From positions 1 through 64,000 of the forward strand of contig CALVMT010000072.1 of the NCBI GenBank assembly GCA_944347775.1: a stretch of 64,000 bases of DNA. The letters are read 5' to 3'. This DNA is from an uncultured Clostridia bacterium (GTDB lineage: Bacteria; Bacillota; Clostridia; Christensenellales; Christensenellaceae). The position numbers and the translations under genes were made by a program. The notes below the pieces were generated by a model. That model was not told where the DNA came from, made no database searches, and saw only the letters and a list, made by a program, of their open reading frames with translations. Below are positions 1 to 7,988 of this stretch, in pieces (positions within the stretch are counted from its first letter, which is position 1; the number at the start of each line of letters is the position of its first letter).

Positions 1-125
1 CCGCTTTTCCCAAAAATGAAATGGATGCCCTTTTCAAATTCCATGCTCACCGGCTTTACCGCTTCTACCAAATTATTTCCCTGCCGAAACGTCTTGCCGC
101 ATTCTTCCAATCGAAGTAGACTCAT
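1..125 (-). CDS. ABC transporter ATP-binding protein, N-terminal fragment
   Basis: Only the first ~41 codons are in the window; the gene runs off the left edge. The reverse strand reads MSLLRLEECGKTFRQGNN and later FGKS, which is the start of a Walker A P-loop at the position expected in an ABC ATPase of the MacB/LolD exporter type. The ATG at 125 is preceded by AGGAGA at good spacing. An ABC ATPase energises transport at the membrane by ATP hydrolysis; the partner permease and substrate are outside the window. A 7-bp perfect inverted repeat (148-154 with 161-167) lies just upstream in the presumed leader. The family is reasonably sure, the subfamily is a guess. Confidence 0.75.
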   Translation of the reverse strand, partial: MSLLRLEECGKTFRQGNNLVEAVKPVSMEFEKGIHFIFGKS

Positions 126-147
126 CTGCCTTCTCCTTTTTCTTTCG

Positions 148-167
148 CCGGGCTTTCCCGAGCCCGG
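148..167. repeat. GC-rich inverted repeat in the leader of the ABC ATPase gene
   Basis: CCGGGCT and AGCCCGG form a perfect 7-bp stem with a 6-nt loop, directly upstream of the ribosome binding site of the ABC ATPase gene. No T-run follows on either strand, so it is not a standard terminator. It may be an operator or an mRNA structure. Confidence 0.35.
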
Positions 168-300
168 AGCCATGGGGGAACGTGCATCAATTCTTTCTAA
201 ATTTTATTTTCTTTACTAAAGATATTCGCTCTTAATTTCTCAATTCCTTTTTTTATGGGAATATTTTTTACTTTCTTCGTTTTTTATATTTTTCTATAAA

Positions 301-332
301 AAAAATGCTTTTTTAACAAAAAAAGCATTTTT
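301..332 (-). terminator. Intrinsic terminator of the lipoprotein gene
   Basis: AAAAATGCTTTTTT pairs with AAAAAAGCATTTTT around a short loop and is followed on the minus strand by a T-run. It lies about 30 nt after the stop codon at 363. Confidence 0.75.
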
Positions 333-362
333 CCATCTAATCTGCTAAAGACAATCTATAAA

Positions 363-962
363 TCATTCCCCTTGCGTCGGATCTTGAATTGAACTCAAAA
401 ATTGATCAATAGCATCTTTTTGCTCTTCCGGGCAAGATGTTGCAATGCAAATCATCGTTTCATCTTTTTTACGTAAATAGATGCGCTGGTTTACGCTGTC
501 ATTGACTTTCCATTCATAACAGTGATAGATTTGCGTTCCGATTTGTTGCTCACTTTCTCCGATATATATATACTGCGCTGCTGTCAATTGATCAAAGCGC
601 TCAATTAACGATTGGGCATATTGTGCTTCTGTTAACTCTGGCATTTCAGATAGACTTTCATAAATAATTTGTACCGAACACTTTTCTTCCTGCAAAAGCA
701 CGATGCAATCATAATATAAACCTGCCTGTTCAAGTTTAATTTCTTGCGTATCATCATTATAAGTAATCGATGAATCATCATTTGTCCATTCCTTCATTTG
801 TTCGGAATTCAGGCGGGTGCATCCTTCTGCCGAAAAGCGAATCTGCGCCCAATCATTCGTAAATATATTTTCTTGCCATATTCCCTGTTGCATATTTTTA
901 TCTTTACAGGAACTTAATAACAGCAACAGGCTGATTAGGCAGATCAGGGCACGACGTTTCAA
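363..962 (-). CDS. Predicted lipoprotein of unknown function
   Basis: About 199 residues. The TTG at 962 is chosen because GGAGG sits 6 nt upstream; the frame stays open further upstream, but that stretch has no ribosome binding site. The N-terminus is a clear lipoprotein signal: Lys-Arg-Arg, a hydrophobic run, then LLLLLSSC with the lipidated Cys near residue 18. The mature part is soluble, mixed alpha/beta in character, and carries no motif I recognise. It is expected to be anchored outside the membrane after processing by Lgt and Lsp. It is a single-gene unit with its own terminator, divergent from queT. Function unknown. Confidence 0.75.
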   Translation of the reverse strand: MKRRALICLISLLLLLSSCKDKNMQQGIWQENIFTNDWAQIRFSAEGCTRLNSEQMKEWTNDDSSITYNDDTQEIKLEQAGLYYDCIVLLQEEKCSVQIIYESLSEMPELTEAQYAQSLIERFDQLTAAQYIYIGESEQQIGTQIYHCYEWKVNDSVNQRIYLRKKDETMICIATSCPEEQKDAIDQFLSSIQDPTQGE

Positions 963-978
963 TACACACCTCCGCTTT

Positions 979-1007
979 TTGACAATCTGTTCTATATAAT
1001 ATAGTAT
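979..1007 (+). promoter_or_regulatory. Promoter of queT
   Basis: TTGACA (979-984), a 17-bp spacer and TAGTAT (1002-1007) form a near-consensus sigma-A promoter. Transcription would start about 100 nt before the preQ1 riboswitch and run into queT. Confidence 0.6.
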
Positions 1008-1107
1008 ACACTTTTTCTCTATTTGCAAAGCTGAATTTTTCATTTGCTTTTTACTTTTTTTGTCATATTTAATTTGCCTTCTCTGATCAGGTATGGTATA
1101 ACTGTTC

Positions 1108-1152
1108 TGGTGAGTTCGAAACCTTCCTCACTTAAAACAAAACTAAAGGAGA
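1108..1152 (+). promoter_or_regulatory. preQ1-I riboswitch upstream of queT
   Basis: A short stem GTGAG/CTCAC encloses a 12-nt loop starting TTC. It is followed by an A-rich tail ending ACTAAAGGAG, in which the pseudoknot strand overlaps the Shine-Dalgarno sequence. This is the compact H-type pseudoknot layout of the preQ1-I class. preQ1 binding would sequester the ribosome binding site and shut off translation of the queuosine-precursor transporter. The fit to the downstream gene strongly supports the call; it was made by eye, not with a covariance model. Confidence 0.8.
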
Positions 1153-1160
1153 TTTTATTT

Positions 1161-1655
1161 ATGAAACACTTTAAACTTTCTCTGCTGACGCAGGGTGCTC
1201 TGATTGCTGCATTGTATACGGCATTGACTTATCTCATTAACTATTTTGGTCTAGCCAACGGCGCAATCCAAGTGCGTATTTCCGAAGCATTAACCGTACT
1301 TCCCGTCTTTACGCCGTCAGCTGTACCTGGATTATTTATTGGATGCCTGCTTTCCAACCTTCTTATTGGCGCTTCAATTTGGGATATCGTTTTTGGCAGC
1401 CTCGCTTCATTTATAGGCGCACTGTTTACTTATTTCTTGCGTAATCATGAAAAATGGGCAGCTCTTCCACCGATTTTGAGCAATACGCTTATTATTCCTT
1501 TTGTTTTAAAATTTGCTTACGGTCTTCCCGATACTTTACCCTATTTATTTTTGACTGTAGGATTAGGAGAAATCATTTCCTGTGGCGTATTTGGTACCAT
1601 TCTTTTATATGCTCTAAAGCCTCGCGCCAAACAACTTTTCCCTAATAACTATTAA
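1161..1655 (+). CDS. queT: QueT-family queuosine precursor transporter
   Basis: 164 residues, hydrophobic throughout, with about five membrane segments. The stretch QVRISEALTVLPVFTPSAVP followed by GLFIGCLLSNL is the signature of the QueT family, the substrate-binding S component of an energy-coupling-factor importer for queuosine precursors such as preQ1. The start is ATG 1161, 9 nt after GGAG; the frame extends upstream, but that part overlaps the riboswitch and is not used. The preQ1-I motif immediately upstream independently supports the substrate. The ECF energising module is not in the window. Confidence 0.9.
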   Translation: MKHFKLSLLTQGALIAALYTALTYLINYFGLANGAIQVRISEALTVLPVFTPSAVPGLFIGCLLSNLLIGASIWDIVFGSLASFIGALFTYFLRNHEKWAALPPILSNTLIIPFVLKFAYGLPDTLPYLFLTVGLGEIISCGVFGTILLYALKPRAKQLFPNNY

Positions 1656-1662
1656 ATTTGAT

Positions 1663-1695
1663 AAAAAAGGAGTTATTTTAAATAACTCCTTTTTT
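1663..1695. terminator. Bidirectional terminator between queT and the MATE gene
   Basis: AAAAAAGGAGTTATTT pairs with AAATAACTCCTTTTTT, giving A/T-flanked arms on both strands between two convergent genes. Confidence 0.85.
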
Positions 1696-1708
1696 ATGTA
1701 TGAGCGTT

Positions 1709-3112
1709 TCAACCAACTGCTTCTTTTTCCTTTAATAAATAATCTTTTTTATGATGCCCTACCATATTTTCTATCCAGGTTCCTTTTTTAACTAAAACAT
1801 ACCCAATGATACACTTAATACTATCCACCATTTTAGAACAAAAATAAATGGGAATAACCGACATATTGGTAAAATGAGTTAACACGTATGCAACAACAAC
1901 GTTTCCACACCAAACAAACCCACAATCAAAAAAGAAGGTAATTATCGTCTTCCCTCCGGAGCGCAGTGTATAATAACTTGCATTGGCAAATGCCCTTAAT
2001 GGTGCTCCAGCTGCTTCTGCCCAAATAAACCATTTTGCCAGTTCTTTAACTTCCTGCGTCGTATTTCGATAAATTTGAGGAAATAATGGCCCTGCAATCA
2101 ACATTAATCCGCTAACCCCAAGTGCAATAAGAACCGACAATAAAATCATTTGCGCATCAGCTTCTTTTACCTTTTTCATATCCCCAGCACCTAACATATT
2201 TCCTATAATAATTCCAATAGATGCGCCCATAGAGATAAACAGAACATTTACGACATTTGCAATTGTTGTAGCCATATTAACAGCTGCAACAACAGCCAAT
2301 CCATGATAAGAATAAGTTTGATTAACTATTGTCATCCCAACAGACCATAAAGATTCGTTAAGCAACAGAGGCGTTCCTTTATACAGCACCTGCTTAACCA
2401 ATTTGCCCGGAACTTTCCATGATTGATATACATGAATAACAAATGGAACCTGTTCCGGATGTCGATGAGTCCACCAGGCGTTCATTGCTAATTCCGCAAA
2501 ACGCGAAATTACCGTAGCTGCTGCAGCACCTGCAACACCCATAAGTGGAATCAACATATAATTCAGTACAACACTTAATATCAGCGCATAAATACTTGCT
2601 CGCATAGGCACGACAGTTCTATTTGCTTCCCGCAATGTACTACTATACGCTTGACTTAATGCATAAGGCAAAAAGCCCAGCAACATAATCAGCAAATAGA
2701 CATAACCTTCTTTTAACGTCAACGCCAGATCAGACTCTTCTCCTCCTTCATGCAAAAAGCCTAAAATCAGCGGTTTACCAAAGCCAGCAAATATTGCAAT
2801 TCCCAGTATACTTAAAACAATCATTAAAATAATTTTTAATCGAAAGACACTTCTTACTCCCTCATAATCTTCTTTGCCCTGGAACTGTGCTCCAAAAATC
2901 CCTGCACCCGATACTGCTCCAAAAATACATAGATTAAAAATTGAAATTAATTGATTTGCAATTGCAACTCCTGCCAACTGTTCTGTTCCCAATTGACCGA
3001 CCGTAATATTATTGACCAACCCAATCATATTGGTAATGCCATTTTGTATCATGATCGGTATTGCAATACGCAACACTATTTTATAGAATTGCTTATTCCC
3101 AACTAGTTTCAT
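1709..3112 (-). CDS. MATE-family multidrug/metabolite efflux protein
   Basis: 467 residues with about twelve hydrophobic segments in two homologous halves. The opening IAIPIMIQNGITNMIGLVNN and the VAIANQLISIFN stretch are typical of the MATE/DinF exporters, which use Na+ or H+ gradients to extrude drugs or metabolites. ATG 3112 follows AGAGGAAG. It stands alone, convergent with queT and sharing its terminator. Substrate cannot be predicted. Confidence 0.9.
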   Translation of the reverse strand: MKLVGNKQFYKIVLRIAIPIMIQNGITNMIGLVNNITVGQLGTEQLAGVAIANQLISIFNLCIFGAVSGAGIFGAQFQGKEDYEGVRSVFRLKIILMIVLSILGIAIFAGFGKPLILGFLHEGGEESDLALTLKEGYVYLLIMLLGFLPYALSQAYSSTLREANRTVVPMRASIYALILSVVLNYMLIPLMGVAGAAAATVISRFAELAMNAWWTHRHPEQVPFVIHVYQSWKVPGKLVKQVLYKGTPLLLNESLWSVGMTIVNQTYSYHGLAVVAAVNMATTIANVVNVLFISMGASIGIIIGNMLGAGDMKKVKEADAQMILLSVLIALGVSGLMLIAGPLFPQIYRNTTQEVKELAKWFIWAEAAGAPLRAFANASYYTLRSGGKTIITFFFDCGFVWCGNVVVAYVLTHFTNMSVIPIYFCSKMVDSIKCIIGYVLVKKGTWIENMVGHHKKDYLLKEKEAVG

Positions 3113-3353
3113 ACTTCCTCTTTAAACAAAAAACTTCTATTTATTTATAATCCGGTTTTTATCCGGATAAACTTAAGCATATGCTCATCATCCCTTTTTC
3201 TCTTCGATTTATCACAACTTATAAATTAAATACAGATATCCTTTAGAGGAGTTTTTTCTCATCTTCTCCATATGCACATAAGATTGATTATCCGAAAGTT
3301 TAACAGTGTTTTGATAAAGAAAGAATTATTTTTTAATTATCTTTAGACGAATA
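3113..3353. other. Intergenic region, no gene seen
   Basis: AT-rich, without an open frame of gene quality. It holds the MATE gene upstream region and a small palindrome, TTATCCGGATAA at 3159-3170, that could be an operator; nothing else is supportable. Confidence 0.4.
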
Positions 3354-3400
3354 AAAAGCGGTGTAACTTTTTCGTCAACCATCCAAGTTACACCGCTTTT
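3354..3400 (-). terminator. Terminator of the perR-rubrerythrin operon
   Basis: A 16-bp perfect stem (AAAAGCGGTGTAACTT and its complement, 3354-3369 with 3385-3400) is followed on the minus strand by TTTTTATT. It lies about 95 nt beyond the rubrerythrin stop codon. Confidence 0.8.
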
Positions 3401-3494
3401 GAAATAGGCTTTTTCTGGCAGATTAATCACCGCTTCATTATTTTACCTCAGATTTGGAAGATTACTTTTTAATCAAAAGCATTCCCCTACCTGA

Positions 3495-4034
3495 TCAATA
3501 ATTTTCTGCTCTTCTCTGGAAGAAAGATTGCGGATGTGCACATACCGGGCAAATCTTTGGTGCCTCTTTGCCGATATAAATATGACCACAATTTCTGCAC
3601 TCCCAAATTGCATCGCCATCGCTAGAGAAAACAAGTCCTCCTTCTACATTAGCAAGCAACTTCTTATACCGTTCTTCATGTGTTTTTTCAATTGCACCTA
3701 CTGCTTCAAATAGATATGCAATACGATCAAATCCTTCTTCTTTTGCCTCTTTTGCAAACTGTGCATACATATCCGTCCACTCATAGTTTTCTCCCGCTGC
3801 TGCATCTTTCAGGTTAGAAACTGTATCCGGAATATCATTATCATGAAGCAGTTTAAACCACATTTTTGCATGTTCTTTTTCATTTGCTGCAGTTTCTTCA
3901 AAAATCGCTGCAATCTGTTCATAGCCCTCTTTCTTGGCCTTTGATGCGTAATAGGTATATTTATTGCGCGCTTGAGATTCACCTGCAAATGCGGCCAGTA
4001 AATTTGCTTCTGTTTTGCTTCCCTTCAAATTCAT
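3495..4034 (-). CDS. rbr: Rubrerythrin
   Basis: 179 residues, close to classical rubrerythrin length. The N-terminal ferritin-like four-helix domain carries the two diiron motifs [11 protein letters not shown] and [14 protein letters not shown]. The C-terminal rubredoxin-like domain carries ECRNCGHIY and CPVC, ligands for one Fe(Cys)4. Rubrerythrin reduces hydrogen peroxide in the cytoplasm of anaerobes. ATG 4034 follows AAGGAG. It lies 37 nt after the PerR-like regulator gene on the same strand, so the pair likely forms a peroxide-responsive operon. Confidence 0.95.
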   Translation of the reverse strand: MNLKGSKTEANLLAAFAGESQARNKYTYYASKAKKEGYEQIAAIFEETAANEKEHAKMWFKLLHDNDIPDTVSNLKDAAAGENYEWTDMYAQFAKEAKEEGFDRIAYLFEAVGAIEKTHEERYKKLLANVEGGLVFSSDGDAIWECRNCGHIYIGKEAPKICPVCAHPQSFFQRRAENY

Positions 4035-4071
4035 ATTCTTTTCTCCTTTTTTACTTAGGCCAAAGGCCCGT

Positions 4072-4470
4072 TTATTCTAAAGTGTTTTTATGATTGCATT
4101 GTTTGCAAATCCCTTTAAACAAAATTGAATACCCTGTAATTCTATAGTCTTTAGTATCAGGAACACAAACACGAATATCTTCCTGCGCAATTTTTTGAAT
4201 ATCAAATATTCTTCTGCAGCAAGCGCATTGTAAATGATAATGCGGATAATTCGTATGGTCAAAACTATCTGCTCCGTCCGGCACTTGTATCCGCAAAATT
4301 AATTGCTGCTCTGCCAATTGATTCAATATACGATACACTGTTGCCCGACTGACCGAAGTGTGTCTGTTTTTTACTTCTTTATAGATCTCCTCTGCAGTGG
4401 GGTGATCATTCAAGCGAACCACGGCTTCATAAACTAGCTTCTTTTGGATCGTATTCCTGAGCATGCCCAC
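4072..4470 (-). CDS. perR: Fur/PerR-family metalloregulator, probably PerR
   Basis: 132 residues. The N-terminal winged helix ([20 protein letters not shown] then ATVYRIL) is followed by the dimerisation domain with structural zinc pairs CACC and CKQC and a metal-binding His cluster [11 protein letters not shown]. Fur-family repressors control iron or peroxide genes; cotranscription with rubrerythrin favours PerR. The GTG at 4470 is preferred because AAGGGAAG lies 6 nt upstream; an ATG two codons later is less well placed. A near-palindrome at 4483-4505 may be its own operator. Confidence 0.85.
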   Translation of the reverse strand: MGMLRNTIQKKLVYEAVVRLNDHPTAEEIYKEVKNRHTSVSRATVYRILNQLAEQQLILRIQVPDGADSFDHTNYPHYHLQCACCRRIFDIQKIAQEDIRVCVPDTKDYRITGYSILFKGICKQCNHKNTLE

Positions 4471-4482
4471 TATTCACTTCCC

Positions 4483-4505
4483 TTATTAAGAATATTTACT
4501 AATAA
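4483..4505. promoter_or_regulatory. Candidate PerR/Fur operator
   Basis: TTATTA and TAATAA form perfect inverted arms 11 bp apart, just upstream of the perR start. A/T-rich inverted repeats of this size are typical of PerR/Fur boxes, but the match to the classical consensus is only partial, so autoregulation is an inference. Confidence 0.35.
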
Positions 4506-4578
4506 AAATTATATATTATTTTTTTAAAAAAACAAGCATATTTTGATGGGTTCATAAAAAATTTAAAATCTTTAAATT

Positions 4579-4607
4579 AAATACACCGCAAAAATTGCGG
4601 TGTATTT
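4579..4607 (-). terminator. Terminator of the foldase gene
   Basis: AAATACACCGC pairs with GCGGTGTATTT (7-nt loop) just after the stop codon at 4615, followed on the minus strand by TTTAATTT. Confidence 0.7.
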
Positions 4608-4614
4608 CGTTCTA

Positions 4615-5784
4615 TTAATTTTCTTGTACAGTTATCTTCGCCGTTAAAAACTGTAAAACTTTATCTGCCATTGCATTTTGCTTCCAGTAACCCAGCCCAA
4701 ATTCTTCAATTGCCTGGTCAATTTCATTTTCGGTATAATCAGATTTAATAATATAGTCATTCATTTCCTCTTCGGAAAGCGCCATCCCTTCCTTCTCAAA
4801 AACAGCTTGCATGACCATATAAAATTTGGCACTGTCTTTTGCTGCATTTTCTAAGTTCTCTTTATACTCTTGCTTATTCATATCATAATAATCATAGACA
4901 TTATCCCACATATAATAACCCAGATAAGAATAATAAAGCTGATTATAATAGTTATATTCCACTTCATAACTTGCCTCATAAATATGTTTTATTTTTTTCA
5001 CATAATTTTCAGGCAAAGTATCAACCGTGCTGTTCTCCACAATATACTCTTGAGCATAAGCATTGAGATTTTCTTCATAGAGGGTTTCTTCCATATATGT
5101 ATAATATTCTTGCACAGTAGAAGCATATTGCGAAAGATTTTCTTTTACATAGTCATCCGTTAGTTCCGGAGATTCATAAATACCTTTCAATGTCACCTCA
5201 AACTGCGCATCCTTACCGCTCAATTTTTTATTTTGTTCATAATCTTCCGGAAAAGTCACCTGCACCTCAAAAACATCTCCAACCTGATGCCCGATCAATT
5301 GTTCTTCAAAATCATCTATCATTGTTCCGGATCCAATTGTCACAGCATAATCCGTTGCTGTCCCTTCATCAAACTCTTTACCGTCAATTTTCCCAACAAA
5401 ATCAATACTGACTTGATCTCCGGATACAGTCGTCTTTGTGCTTTTTTCATTTAATGTTGCCTGAGACGAAAGATAATTGTCAATTTCATCCTGGACCATT
5501 TCCTCATTGACTAATTCGCTTCGTTTAACAGAAACCGAGGTATAATCCCCAAGCTGTACATATTCTTTTACATCAACACCTTCAATATAGCCTTCATCAG
5601 TCAATCCCGCGCTATAATTTATTTTAGAACGCAATTCTCCGTAAACAATCAACCCGACAATGGTCGCAATAACAAGACATGGTATCGCAATCCAACAGAT
5701 TGTCTTTATTGTTTTTACCCGTTTTGCGTGTTTACGCTGGATTGCTTTCTTTTTCTTTGCCAATTCTTTGTTTTCTTTTTTCAT
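4615..5784 (-). CDS. Membrane-anchored trigger-factor-like peptidyl-prolyl isomerase
   Basis: 389 residues from ATG 5784 (AGGAG 9 nt upstream; the open frame continues 9 codons upstream without a better site). A Lys-rich cytoplasmic tail of ~25 residues precedes one membrane helix (ICWIAIPCLVIATIVGLIVY). The outside part has an FKBP-type isomerase domain like that of trigger factor (DQVSIDFVGKIDGKEFDEG, then FPEDY and FEVTLKGI) and a helical, Glu/Tyr-rich C-terminal region resembling the trigger-factor chaperone arm. The ribosome-binding domain is absent. Probable role: folding of exported proteins at the outer membrane face. Domain call is firm, client proteins unknown. Confidence 0.8.
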   Translation of the reverse strand: MKKENKELAKKKKAIQRKHAKRVKTIKTICWIAIPCLVIATIVGLIVYGELRSKINYSAGLTDEGYIEGVDVKEYVQLGDYTSVSVKRSELVNEEMVQDEIDNYLSSQATLNEKSTKTTVSGDQVSIDFVGKIDGKEFDEGTATDYAVTIGSGTMIDDFEEQLIGHQVGDVFEVQVTFPEDYEQNKKLSGKDAQFEVTLKGIYESPELTDDYVKENLSQYASTVQEYYTYMEETLYEENLNAYAQEYIVENSTVDTLPENYVKKIKHIYEASYEVEYNYYNQLYYSYLGYYMWDNVYDYYDMNKQEYKENLENAAKDSAKFYMVMQAVFEKEGMALSEEEMNDYIIKSDYTENEIDQAIEEFGLGYWKQNAMADKVLQFLTAKITVQEN

Positions 5785-5923
5785 TTTAAAATACTCCTGC
5801 ATGAATAACAATCATTTCTGCCCACTGCAGCTATAATATAATTATTAAGTATTCAATTATTTTTATAGATTTTTCATCATATTCAATTTTGACGTCTTAT
5901 TTACATTTCCCAAACAATTGATG

Positions 5924-6076
5924 CTATATTTTCAAAGAAATTCCAATGCGTTTATATAATGGATCTAATTCAAACCCGCAAACTTCCGCTTCACGTAATT
6001 ATTCTCCATACAAATCACAATTTATAAACTTATAATTCATATCTTGTGCCATACGAAAGTAATAGGCCGTCTGTTA
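5924..6076 (-). pseudogene. Remnant of an unidentified gene with an in-frame TAA
   Basis: Reading leftwards from about 6076 the frame gives RMAQDMNYKFINCDLYGE, then TAA (5999-6001), then LREAEVCGFELDPLYKRIGI to a stop at 5924. The sequence reads like real protein on both sides of the stop. I do not recognise the family. There is no start or ribosome binding site; it looks like the 3' end of a dead gene. The TAA could derive from CAA (Gln). Confidence 0.45.
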
Positions 6077-6345
6077 TTTCAATCCATTCGAAAAAACTTT
6101 TTTTGCTTTTCCGCAGTCACATAATTCTCTTTTTTTCTAAAATAGCCCGAAGTAACACCTTTCCCATGCGTTGTAAATCACACACCTGCGAGTGCAACAA
6201 CAGGATTATTTTTATGTTTGATTTTATTTGAGTGTGCGTGAGTAATACTATAAAATATACCATTTTCATAATCGGTATTTACATATCCACACATAAGGCA
6301 CTTCATTTGCTGTTGTCCCTAATACAATAATTATATCCTTTCCTC
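6075..6345 (-). pseudogene. Decayed pyridoxamine-5'-phosphate-oxidase-like (PPOX superfamily) gene
   Basis: Two reading frames give consecutive pieces of one protein: DIIIVLGTTANEVPYV, then after a one-base frame change TDYENGIFYSITHAHSNKIK, NNPVVALAGV, TGA, FTTHGKGVTSGYF. This resembles flavin-binding PPOX-fold proteins, in which the segment around the stop usually reads VAIAG-x-WFTxHG. The stop therefore sits where Trp is expected. With a frameshift, a nonsense codon and no usable start, it is a pseudogene. Confidence 0.55.
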
Positions 6346-6468
6346 CAGCCCTCCCTTTTCTTCACCAAGATGTGCTCTTATATCTTTATCAAAAGCATTC
6401 CCCATTATTTTTATTAATTCGTTTATATGCGCTTTCTCTAATCTAATGAGTTCAAATCTCATATGCAT
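6331..6468 (-). pseudogene. Remnant of a GNAT acetyltransferase gene (N-terminal part)
   Basis: An ATG at 6468 (or 6462) with AAAGGG upstream opens a 45-codon frame that includes AFDKDIRAHLGEEKGG, which resembles the start of a GNAT subfamily (AFD-x-D, HLGE-x-GG), then hits a stop at 6331. The body of the protein is missing; what follows is a PPOX-like remnant. It is best read as a deletion junction between two dead genes. Family assignment from ~40 residues is tentative. Confidence 0.4.
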
Positions 6469-6683
6469 TTTCCCTTTCAAAACGGTCAAATTCAACTTAT
6501 TGTCCTAAAACGAAATTTAAATCATTTTCTGCTCATTAGTGTACCATAAAAATCATTTTTGTGGAAAGGCTTTGCCCTCTTTTCATTATTTTTTTATATT
6601 TTTACGAAAAACCTAGATATTAATACACCTTTTATAATCTATTAGCCATTAAAAATAAAAAATTTTTCGTTAAGATATATAAA

Positions 6684-6718
6684 AATATCGCTCCACCAAT
6701 AGCAGATGAAGCGATATT
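6684..6718 (-). terminator. Terminator of tRNA-Leu
   Basis: AATATCGCT pairs with AGCGATATT, followed on the minus strand by TTTATAT, 19 nt after the tRNA 3' end. Confidence 0.65.
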
Positions 6719-6736
6719 CTCACAACATAAAATTGC

Positions 6737-6825
6737 TGGTGCCGAAGACCGGGGTCGAACCGGTACGGGTATTGCTACCCACGGGATTTTAAGTCCCGGG
6801 CGTCTGCCTGTTCCGCCACTTCGGC
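6737..6825 (-). tRNA. tRNA-Leu (anticodon TAA)
   Basis: Reading the minus strand, GCCGAAG pairs with CTTCGGC as acceptor stem, followed by A and an encoded CCA. The anticodon loop CTTAAAA gives TAA. A long variable arm (TGGGTAGCAATACCCGT region) and TTCGA in the T loop are the class II leucine layout. Confidence 0.95.
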
Positions 6826-6873
6826 AATTAGGTTTATTATAAAACGATCACGAATCAATGTCAATAGCAAAAC

Positions 6874-7386
6874 TCATAAAATACACTCATAAGCATTTCT
6901 CTTTGCCCCATAAGCAAGAGTAATAATCCCACAGTAAATAAAATCACTATGTAAAATAACTCTTTGCATAATCTGATTTTCAGCATGTGTATCAATTCGT
7001 ACAGAGTAAGCTCCCAGGGTTTTTGCCTGAATTTTACATTGTGCAAGCAATATTTTCGCCAATCCCTTTCCCCTAAAAGAATCACTTACGGCCACGCGGT
7101 GAATTGCACAATACGGTCGAGATGATATCCAATGCCCATCAATCTGAATATATGTTGGATCCGTTCCGGGAATAATTGCAGCATAAGCTACAGCATCACC
7201 GCCGGACTCACGCAAAACATATCCGATACCCTTCTGAATATCCTCCTTAGCCATCTGTATCGAAGGGGAATGAATCCCTTGCCATTGATCAATCCCCTGC
7301 GCTTTTAAAAATGTTTTACCTTGCTTAAAAATACTATCAATTTGCTCTGCATCATTTGCAGTCGCCTGGTCAAATATAAAATCCAT
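6874..7386 (-). CDS. GNAT-family N-acetyltransferase
   Basis: 170 residues from ATG 7386; the frame is open 12 codons further but neither start has a good ribosome binding site. The acetyl-CoA binding motif A is clear: IHRVAVSDSFRGKGLAKILL, with the R-G-K-G turn, followed by a beta strand VRIDTHAEN. Such enzymes transfer an acetyl group from acetyl-CoA to an amine on a small molecule or protein. It is located just upstream of tRNA-Leu on the same strand. Substrate unknown. Confidence 0.8.
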   Translation of the reverse strand: MDFIFDQATANDAEQIDSIFKQGKTFLKAQGIDQWQGIHSPSIQMAKEDIQKGIGYVLRESGGDAVAYAAIIPGTDPTYIQIDGHWISSRPYCAIHRVAVSDSFRGKGLAKILLAQCKIQAKTLGAYSVRIDTHAENQIMQRVILHSDFIYCGIITLAYGAKRNAYECIL

Positions 7387-7988
7387 AGTTATGATTATAT
7401 ATACAAATGAATGATTATGCAATACTTTTTTTTGAAATTAAGCATAATATTTCATATTATTGGAAATATATAATTTATATATGCATAAAAAAACACTATA
7501 TAAACAAATTCCGGTGCATGCCATTATTATTTATATTTTCTAAAATCACTGATCATAAAAGTCAGGAATTTTATTTATATAAAATAATTCTTCTTTCCCG
7601 ATACTGCAGCAATACCGTCTAAATCTTTTTGGTTTTCCTAATATAAACTGCCCTTTATGGTAATCAAGTTGGTTTTAGTACCATAAATAATGACTTTTCC
7701 CCTTAAAAAGGTAAATATAGTTAATAAATATTTTTATATCATTAAAAGAATACTGTAAAAATAGACCAGACAGAAGTATCCATCCGTTTTTTTAAACAAT
7801 AAAAAATCTCTAAAACTATTTAAACTTTTTACGATAAAACCACCCTAATTTATTATATATGTGTCACAAACTAGAGTGGTTTTATTTTATTATTGGGGGA
7901 TATCATGCCTTATCCGCCGTTTGCTTTTGCCGATTCTTTATTTGTTCATACAGCGGTTATACACCATGGGATAGGATTACATTGATGA
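7387..7988. other. 600-bp intergenic region without a supportable gene
   Basis: Very AT-rich. Neither strand has a convincing reading frame; a few short stretches on the minus strand look protein-like but are broken by stops, so old gene debris is possible. A long imperfect hairpin (ATAAAACCAC near 7834 with GTGGTTTTAT near 7880) may end transcription at its right side. Confidence 0.4.
7834..7888. terminator. Possible terminator beyond the TPM gene
   Basis: ATAAAACCACC and its imperfect complement AGTGGTTTTAT flank a ~30-nt loop, with T-rich sequence on the plus-strand side. It is about 100 nt past the TPM gene stop. Weak, because the loop is long. Confidence 0.35.

Noticed and set aside
6046..6231. 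61-codon plus-strand frame
   Set aside because: Antisense to the PPOX-like remnant, whose minus-strand translation resembles a known family.
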